A stretch of DNA of 14,538 nt, from contig JBEKGC010000318.1 in the NCBI GenBank assembly GCA_050013055.1, forward strand, positions 1 to 14,538. The letters are read 5' to 3'. Positions 7,042 through 12,458 of this stretch are shown piece by piece. Below the pieces are notes generated by a model. It saw only the letters and a list, made by a program, of their open reading frames with translations. It ran no database searches and was not told where the DNA came from. The position numbers and the translations under genes are program-made. Every line of letters starts with the position of its first letter. The stretch's first letter is position 1. The stretch is from Palsa-504 sp050013055. Its GTDB lineage: Bacteria > Actinomycetota > Actinomycetes > Streptosporangiales > Streptosporangiaceae.

Positions 7042-8130
7042 ATGAAACGGCCGGTGGAAGTGGCCCAGCTGAGGCTTATCGCCAAGGTGGCCCGGATGTA
7101 TCACGAGGGCGGTATCCGGCAACCGCAGATCGCCGCCGAGCTGAACATGTCCCAGGCGCGCGTCTCGCGGCTGCTGCGCCAGGCCAGTGACATCGGTGTT
7201 GTTCGCACCGTTGTCACCCTGCCCCCGGGCGTCTATACCGACCTGGAGGAAGGACTTCAAGGCAAGTTCGGCCTCCGGGACGCCGTCATCGTCGATGCCG
7301 ACGGCGCCAGGGGCCAGGTCATCCCCGCACTCGGCGCCGCCACGGCACAGTACCTGCACGCCACGCTGACGGGCGGTGAGGTCCTGGGCGTGTCGTCATG
7401 GAGCGCCACGCTGCTTGCCGCCGCGGAGGCCATGCCCGCCAGAACCACTTCACCGCTGGACCGGGTGGTCCAGATCGTCGGCGGGCACGGTGACCCGAGC
7501 GTGCAGGTTCAGGCGAACAGGCTCACCGGCGACCTGGCCGCGCTGACCGGCGCACAGCCCGTGCTGCTGCCCGCGCCGGCCCGTGTCAGCAGCCCGGCGC
7601 TGCGTCGTGCCCTGATCAAGGATCCGTCCATCGGCGACGTCATGAAGTCATGGAAAGAGCTCGACCTCGCCCTCGTCGGCATCGGCAGCCTGGAGCCGTC
7701 GCCGCTGCTACGGCAAAGCGGTAACGCGCTGACCTCTGACGAACAAGATGAGCTTCGCAGCGCCGGAGCGGTCGGCGATGTCTGCCTTCGGTTCTTCGAC
7801 GCGGACGGCCGCACCATTGAAACACCACTCGACCAGCGCATCTTGAGTATCACTTCCGCCGATCTCATGGGGGTGCCCCGGCGTGTGGGCGTTGCCGGGG
7901 GAGCAAGCAAATACCGGGCCATCCGGGCCGCGCTTCGCGGAGGCTGGGTCAATGTCCTGGTCACGGACCTTGACACAGCTCGTGGCCTGGTCGAGGACGC
8001 GGAGACGATGATGCTGGTGTGGTTCGTGATACGTCGGCACATTCATAATGCGCCGGACTCGGGAAGATCGTGGAAAATCTGGCTCATACGGAAGATTCGG
8101 TACCCGATAGGGCACCTTTTTCTCCACTAA
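7042..8130 (+). CDS. SorC/DeoR-type sugar-binding transcriptional regulator with unusual C-terminal tail
   Basis: Regulator of the SorC family: an N-terminal helix-turn-helix and a large phosphosugar-binding domain related to sugar isomerases. The reading frame encodes 362 residues. The HTH lies at about 24-50 (GGIRQPQIAAELNMSQARVS). Sensor-domain landmarks are LGAATAQYLHATL, GEVLGVSSWSATL, LALVGIGSLEPSPLL, VGDVCLRFFDADGR and VGVAGGASKYRAIRAALRGG. SorC proteins usually end soon after the segment equivalent to VLVTDLDTARGLVE (about residue 319). Here some 40 extra residues follow, rich in Ile, Trp, Arg and His and encoded by more AT-rich DNA that contains a terminator-like hairpin (8099-8121). 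The tail may be read-through after loss of the normal stop. It probably responds to an intermediate of the upstream pathway. Confidence 0.88.
   Translation: MKRPVEVAQLRLIAKVARMYHEGGIRQPQIAAELNMSQARVSRLLRQASDIGVVRTVVTLPPGVYTDLEEGLQGKFGLRDAVIVDADGARGQVIPALGAATAQYLHATLTGGEVLGVSSWSATLLAAAEAMPARTTSPLDRVVQIVGGHGDPSVQVQANRLTGDLAALTGAQPVLLPAPARVSSPALRRALIKDPSIGDVMKSWKELDLALVGIGSLEPSPLLRQSGNALTSDEQDELRSAGAVGDVCLRFFDADGRTIETPLDQRILSITSADLMGVPRRVGVAGGASKYRAIRAALRGGWVNVLVTDLDTARGLVEDAETMMLVWFVIRRHIHNAPDSGRSWKIWLIRKIRYPIGHLFLH
8099..8121 (+). terminator. Terminator-like hairpin with T-run inside the regulator ORF
   Basis: GGTaCCC pairs with GGGcACC (one A/C mismatch) around a GATA loop, followed directly by five T. 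It sits just before the stop codon of the regulator frame, so it overlaps the coding tail. The stem is short, so termination is only a possibility. Confidence 0.35.
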
Positions 8131-8189
8131 AGCCGAACTATCCATGATAATTTCTTACTAATCGTACTGAGAATCGAATAAAGATCCTG
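8131..8189 (+). other. AT-rich strip at the seam between the sugar and biosynthetic loci
   Basis: This short stretch is clearly AT-rich against flanks of about 70% GC, and the composition changes sharply near 8186. It could carry the promoter of the downstream operon; GATAAT at 8146-8151 looks like a -10 element, but no matching -35 is seen. It could equally mark a recombination junction. No repeats or attachment site were recognised. Confidence 0.35.
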
Positions 8190-8402
8190 GTGGGGCGGGA
8201 CGGGCTGGTGAGACAGCGCGAAGGTACAGGCAGACCGCGCAGGCGGCGCCAGAAGCTCAGGTCCACGGCGGAGACGCCGGTCAAGACGGCTGGGGTACAC
8301 GGGGCCGTTGTCGTTCGCGGCACAAATGAGTACCCAGGTAACCGGATCGCCGCCCGCACGACCCAGGGGGATCCGTTCGTCGCTAGCGGCGGTCGCCAGT
8401 GA
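8190..8402 (+). CDS. Small Arg-rich ORF coupled to the hydrolase relic, unknown
   Basis: A 70-residue frame starts with GTG at 8190 and ends with a TGA that overlaps the GTG start of the next gene as GTGA. The same stop/start overlap occurs at the next three junctions of this operon, which is the main reason to list it. The product is basic near residues 14-22 (GTGRPRRRRQK) and ends VVVRGTNEYPGNRIAARTT...GGRQ. I recognise no family. No good ribosome binding site precedes it, and the frame is open further upstream to 8151. It may be a real small protein, the 3' remnant of a truncated upstream gene, or chance. There are no repeats of the kind seen in multi-core precursor peptides. Confidence 0.25.
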   Translation: MGRDGLVRQREGTGRPRRRRQKLRSTAETPVKTAGVHGAVVVRGTNEYPGNRIAARTTQGDPFVASGGRQ

Positions 8403-8553
8403 CGGAATTGGCCGCGCCGGCCTGCGGACCCGCGCCCGGCGCCGACCTGGCGCCCGCCCTGGCCGGGCTGGCGTCGGCACTGGTCGATGTCGAAACGCTG
8501 AGCGGAGCGCTGGAGGCCCCGCCCCGGATCGCGCTGACCCTAGCGGCCCCGGC

Positions 8554-8571
8554 GGCCGCGGCCGCGGCCGC
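8554..8571 (+). repeat. Three tandem copies of GGCCGC
   Basis: A (GGCCGC)3 run encodes part of a seven-Ala stretch in the hydrolase N-terminal region. Such GC hexamer runs are slippage-prone. The frame is kept here. Confidence 0.6.
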
Positions 8572-9198
8572 GACCTTGATCGAACGGCTGGCCGCGGCGC
8601 TTGGCCTGAGCGAGTGGCGGGTGGTGGCAGGCCAGGACGGTCTGACCGCCGCGGAACTGGCCATCGGCAACCACCTGAGCCGCACCGCGCTGCTCGGCGG
8701 CCCGGTCCGCGTGGAGAACGTCTCCGATGGCCTCATCGCCGCCGCCGTGAGGCAGGCGCGACGTCACCAGCCCGCCATGATCACGGCAACCGCCCGCGAT
8801 GGCTCGACGCTGCGCTGCTACGCGGCCGGCCCGGCCGATGGACCGGTGGTGGCGATCGTCTCGGCCTGCGGCATGCCGGTCGGCCTCCTGCGGCGCTGGA
8901 TTGCCGGGCTCGGCGACCGCTTCCGCGTGCTCACCTGGGAGAGCAGAGGGCTGTTCGGCCCGCCGGCCATGCTGGAGGAGGACTTCGACCGGCGCGGGTA
9001 CGATGTGCCCGCCCAGGCCGCCGACCTGTCCGCCATGCTGGACGCCTTCAACGTCGATGCGGCGCATGTCATCGCGCTGTGCGGCGGCGCGGCCCTGGCG
9101 CTGGCCGCTGATGCCACCCGGGTGCGCTCGCTGAGCCTGTGGCACGGCGATTACGAGCTCGGACCCGGTATCCCCAAGACCAGTCACCGGCAGGACGT

Positions 9199-9199
9199 C
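9199..9199 (+). other. Site of the inferred single-base deletion in the hydrolase relic
   Basis: Adding one C beside 9199 joins frame 2 (…GAC GTC) to frame 1 (CAG ACC CTG ATG), giving a continuous, family-like reading. The exact base within a few nucleotides is uncertain. Confidence 0.6.
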
Positions 9200-9342
9200 A
9201 GACCCTGATGGGGATGGCCGGCCGGCACAGGAAACGCGCGGCCGCGCTGCAGGCGCTGCTGAGCCGGCCAGCCGCGCTTGGGAACCTGCGCCCCGACCTG
9301 GCGCACTTGCTCATCTACCCGTACGCCCGCCCTGAGCTGCTC

Positions 9343-9345
9343 TAG
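9343..9345 (+). other. In-frame amber codon in the hydrolase relic
   Basis: TAG stands between PELL and RYGRLNG in the frame that otherwise continues the hydrolase. A single substitution from a sense codon such as CAG would produce it. Confidence 0.65.
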
Positions 9346-9584
9346 CGCTACGGACGGCTGAATGGGGCGATCATGACCACGGACTGCCGGCCGCTGCTGG
9401 CCGGAGTCCGGGTGCCCACGCTGGTGGTCAGCAGCCGGGCGGACACGACGGCCCATCCGGACGGGTCGGTCTTCGTCGCGGCGGCCATCCCGGGTGCCCA
9501 GCTGGAACTGCTGCCGACCGGCGATCATCTCGCCGCGTTCGACGCGGCCCCGGCGATGCTCGAGCTGGCCCGGGCCTTCCACCT

Positions 9585-9589
9585 GGGAG
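9585..9589 (+). promoter_or_regulatory. Ribosome binding site GGGAG before the FkbM/carrier relic
   Basis: GGGAG lies 4 nt before the ATG at 9594, and that ATG overlaps the hydrolase stop. This supports the ATG as a native start even though the encoded protein opens in the C-terminal part of an adenylation domain. Confidence 0.5.
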
Positions 9590-9593
9590 CGGG

Positions 9594-10840
9594 ATGAACG
9601 AGCAGCGCATCGCGGCCGAGCTCGCCCGCCATCCCGGCGTGGCCGCCGCCGCGGTCACCGAGGGTGACCGGCTGGTGGCCTACCTGGTCCCGGACGAACG
9701 CCACGCTCCGGTCGTGAGCCGGGCCTGCCGGCTGGCCGCCCGCGGGCTCCCCGCCGGTCTTTCCCTGTACGCAGCGGCCGGGGAGCTGCTCGTGGCTCAG
9801 CTCAACCGGACCGAGGCAGACTTCCTGTACCGGGAGCTGTTCGTGGACGACGCCTATTTCCGGCACGGAATCGGGCTGCCCGCCGACCCGGTGGTGATCG
9901 ACGCCGGGGCCAACATCGGCATGTTCTCGCTGCTGGTCGCCCAGCGGTACCCGGGCGCCCGCATCCTCGCGCTTGAACCGCTGGCTGAGCTCGCGCAGGC
10001 GGCCTCGGTCAACGCCGAACTGCACGGTGCCGACGTCACGGTGCTGAACAGCGGGCTTGGCCGTCACCCGGGCGAGGTCACGTTCTCCTACTACCCGAAC
10101 AACACGCTCATGTCCGGGATCTACGGCGATGCCGCGGAAGACCGCGAGGTCCTGCGCTCCTATCTTGCGCACGGCGCCGGACGTGCCCCCCGGCGCGCAA
10201 TGATGTGGAGAAGGCAGAGGCGGATGTGCTGGCCGGCATCGACCAGGCCACCTGGGCCATCATCGACCAGATCGTGCTTGAGGTGCACGATCTAGGCGGT
10301 CGGCTGCGCATCGTCACGGACCAGCTGACGGCGGCGGGCTTCAGCGTGACGCATGACCAGGACCGCCGGCTGGCGCTGACGCCGTGCCATAACGTCTACG
10401 CCCGGCGTCCCGGTGCCCGGCCGCCCGCGCCGCCCGCCGCGCCGCCGCGGCCGCAGACCATGGCCGCCCTGACCGCCGAGCTCCGCGCCTTCGCCGCCCG
10501 GCGGGACCTGCCGGTGCCAGCTGAGGTGGTCTGGCTGGCCCGGATCGACGGTGATCCGCACGCCGGGGTGCGGCCCGCTGCCCCGGCCGGGCGCGCCCCG
10601 GCCGGGGCGGCGGCGGCCGTGCTGTCCGGTGCGTGGACCGAGTTGTTCGGCCCGGGTTCGGATCGGCCCGACGCCGATTTCTTCGATCTTGGGGGCGACT
10701 CGCTCACCGCGGTGCGGCTGCTCGCGAAGCTCGAGGCTGTCCTGGGCGAGGACATCGTCGAGCCGGATCTTATCTTCACCGCGAGCCGCTTCGCCGATCT
10801 AGCCGAGGCGATCGCCCGGCAGCACCCGCCGTGGCGGTGA
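9594..10840 (+). pseudogene. NRPS-module remnant: adenylation C-subdomain interrupted by FkbM methyltransferase, plus carrier domain
   Basis: The first frame (9594-10295) opens with a segment like the adenylation-domain C-subdomain (EQRIAAELARHPGVAAAAV, RLVAYLVPD). It continues into an FkbM-type SAM methyltransferase: ADPVVIDAGANIGMFSLLVA is the SAM-binding loop and ARILALEPLAELA the acidic loop. After about EVLRSYLAHG the homology ends. It resumes in another frame with NDVEKAEADVLAGI and IIDQIVLEVHD, so the central methyltransferase segment (my estimate, about 40-60 residues) is missing. A Pro/Ala linker follows, then LTAELRAFAARRDLPVPAEV and a decayed A10-like stretch without its Lys. Last is a carrier domain with DFFDLGGDSLTAV (Ser codon 10700-10702). 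The adenylation core (A1-A8) is absent. Ends overlap both neighbours by 4 nt. The family role is tethering and methylating an amino acid; this copy is probably dead. Confidence 0.75.
10605..10820 (+). other. Peptidyl/acyl carrier domain with intact phosphopantetheine Ser
   Basis: DADFFDLGGDSLTAVRLLAK is the carrier-protein signature, with the attachment Ser encoded at 10700-10702. The domain frame is open to the stop at 10838. If it were translated from a start downstream of the deletion (for example the GTG at 10205), a free carrier protein could still be made. Confidence 0.8.
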
Positions 10841-11598
10841 CCCAGGCCAGCGAGCGCTGGCTGTGGCGGCCGCGGCCGCGGCCCGACGCACGGCTGCGGC
10901 TGCTGTGCTTCCCGCACGCGGGCGGCGGCCCGTCGGTCTTTCACGGCTGGGCCGAGGCGCTGCCCGGCGAGGTGGAACTGATCGCGGTGCGGCTGCCCGG
11001 CCGGCACAGCCGGATCAGCGAAGCACCCTGCACCGACTGGGCGGAGTTGCTTGCCCACCTCGGCGGTGTGGTCAGCGAGCTGACCGACCGGCCGTTTGCC
11101 CTGTTCGGGCACAGCCTCGGTGCCATGATCGCTTACGAGCTGGCCCGCCGAACGGCCGATGGCGGAGGCGCCGCGCCAGGCCGGCTGCTGCTGGCCGGCT
11201 GCCGGGCACCGGATGTGCCGCGGCTGGTCCAAGCTATCCACAAGCTGCCTGACACCGAATTCGCCTGCCGTCTTCCCCAGGTGACCGTCACGCCGCGGGA
11301 AGTGCTCGCCGACCGGCGGATGATGGCGCTGGTACTGCCGTCGATACGCGCCGATCTCACCCTCGCCGAGACCTGGCCGCCGGCCGCGCCCACCCGGGTG
11401 CGCCAGCCGGCTACCGTCTTCGCCGGCCGCCAGGACAGGTTCGCGCCGCCCTGGAGCGTACGCGGCTGGTCCCGCTTCACCGGGCCGCTCACCCGCCATG
11501 TGCTCCCGGGCGACCACTTCTTCCTCCACTCCGCGAAAAGCTCCTTCCTCGAACTGCTGGCCGCCGACGTGGCGGCCATCGCCGGGTCCGACCGGTGA
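10837..11598 (+). CDS. Type II (editing) thioesterase
   Basis: Stand-alone alpha/beta-hydrolase thioesterase of 253 residues, the usual length for the GrsT/RifR family, which clears mis-primed or stalled acyl groups from NRPS and PKS carrier domains in the cytoplasm. The N-terminal LLCFPHAGGGPSVFHGW and LIAVRLPGR are typical. The catalytic triad is complete: Ser93 in FGHSLGAMIAYELAR, Asp200 in AGRQDRFAPP and His227 in PGDHFFLHS. The GTG at 10837 overlaps the carrier gene stop as GTGA; another GTG lies at 10831 in the same frame. The gene stop likewise overlaps the next start. Its natural partner is the carrier domain just upstream. It is the only clearly unbroken gene between three damaged ones, so it may simply not have decayed yet. 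Confidence 0.92.
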   Translation: MTQASERWLWRPRPRPDARLRLLCFPHAGGGPSVFHGWAEALPGEVELIAVRLPGRHSRISEAPCTDWAELLAHLGGVVSELTDRPFALFGHSLGAMIAYELARRTADGGGAAPGRLLLAGCRAPDVPRLVQAIHKLPDTEFACRLPQVTVTPREVLADRRMMALVLPSIRADLTLAETWPPAAPTRVRQPATVFAGRQDRFAPPWSVRGWSRFTGPLTRHVLPGDHFFLHSAKSSFLELLAADVAAIAGSDR

Positions 11599-12457
11599 CG
11601 TCGATCTATTTCACCGAGCAGCATGAGCGATTGCGCGGGCAGGTACGCGATTTCCTGTCCCGGGACGTGCTGCCCTTCGCCGCCGACTGGGAGGCGCAGC
11701 GGCGGTTGCCCCGGCAGGCGTGGAAGTCCTTCGGCGCCCACGGGCTGCTCGGGCTGAACCATTCCCGCGAGGTAGGCGGCGGCGACTGCGATCTGTTCTC
11801 CTCTGTGGTGTTCCTGGAGGAACTTGGCCGTACCGGCTTCGGCGGCCTGGCCATCACCGAGCCGTGGTCCTCGCGCCGGACTCCGCACAGGCGGCGTCCG
11901 GGCGGAGCCCGGCGGGTTTCTCGCTGTTCGTGGTCGATGCCGACAGCCCGGGGATCACGATCCACCGCACCGAGCCGGTGGGCTGGCGCGCCGCCGATCC
12001 GGCGACGGTGTCCTTCGACGGGGTGGTGTCCTTCGACGGGGTGCGGGTGCCGCCCGGCCAGGCGGTAGGCCGCCCGAACAGCGGCTTCTACCAGCATCTG
12101 GTGCGGCGCAGCGCCTTCGGCGCGAGGCTGGCCGACCTGCAGGCCATCCGGCACCGTGTCGCCGACCTCGCGACCGAACTTGCCGCAGCCCGTCAGCTCG
12201 TCTACCACGCCGTCTGGCGGTACCAGTCCGACGACATGGGATCGGTACGGGAATGCTCCATGGCCAAGCTCTACGCCACCGAACTCGCCAGCAGGCTGGC
12301 CGACGTGAGCCTGCAACTGCACGGCGCGCACGGTTACCTGGACGGCACCGAGGTCGCCAGGACGTTCCGCGACGCACGGGCGGCGACCATCGCGGCAGGT
12401 CCAAGTGAGGTGATGCGCGACATCATCGCCCGGCTCGAGATCGACGAGAACCCGTAG
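11595..12457 (+). pseudogene. Acyl-CoA dehydrogenase remnant with internal deletion, frame change and 18-bp duplication
   Basis: FAD-dependent acyl-CoA dehydrogenase-type protein; in NRPS-like clusters such enzymes desaturate carrier-bound acyl or aminoacyl groups. The start is GTG 11595, overlapping the thioesterase stop. The N-terminal helical domain is normal (YFTEQHERLRGQVRDFLSRD, HGLLGLNHSREVGGG, FLEELGRTGFGG). The usual middle part, including the FAD/substrate beta-domain entry of the type ITEPxAGSD…F(I)TNG, is absent: homology jumps from about GFGGLAITEP (11870) to VVLAPDSAQA in another frame, then GFSLFVVDAD. An exact tandem repeat doubles VSFDGV (12008-12043). The C-terminal domain is well kept (YQSDDMGSVRECSMAKLYAT, LQLHGAHGYLDG, TFRDARAATIAAGPSEVMRD). 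The coding capacity is about 285 residues against roughly 380 in the family. It is probably non-functional. Confidence 0.8.
12008..12043 (+). repeat. Exact 18-bp tandem duplication in the dehydrogenase relic
   Basis: The unit gtgtccttcgacggggtg occurs twice in a row (12008-12025 and 12026-12043), inserting six residues (VSFDGV) in the strand that normally reads once before RVP. It keeps the frame. Confidence 0.95.
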
Positions 12458-12458
12458 C

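Larger units (their letters stand above)
8399..9597 (+). pseudogene. Alpha/beta-hydrolase, broken by a frameshift and an amber codon
   Basis: Remnant of an alpha/beta-hydrolase-fold protein that would be about 398 residues if repaired. The first frame (8399-9208) has an Ala-rich N-terminal region of unknown type, then the hydrolase fold from about residue 140: PVVAIVSACGMPVGLLRRWI, FRVLTWESRG, and a nucleophile elbow HVIALCGGAALAL with Cys228 where Ser is usual. Homology-like reading continues through LSLWHGDYELGPG and then jumps frame near 9199: one missing base turns DV-QTLMGMAGR into a premature TGA at 9206. The continuation carries a TAG at 9343-9345 (PELL-stop-RYGRLNGAIM), then VRVPTLVVSSRADTTAHP and the GDHLAAF segment holding the catalytic His. 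The restored frame stops at 9595, overlapping the next start as ATGA. It is probably an accessory hydrolase or thioesterase of the biosynthetic operon. Two lesions make function unlikely. Confidence 0.8.

Noticed and set aside
8131..8189. AT-rich strip as an integrase attachment site or insertion-sequence scar
   Set aside because: No target duplication, terminal inverted repeats, tRNA 3' end or transposase remnant could be seen.
8266..8279. Small hairpin CGGCG-GAGA-CGCCG with a GNRA-type loop
   Set aside because: Five-bp GC stems are expected by chance at this composition; no conserved RNA context is visible.
8399..9597. Programmed frameshifting in the hydrolase gene
   Set aside because: No slippery heptamer with a convincing downstream structure, and an additional in-frame TAG follows in the continued frame.
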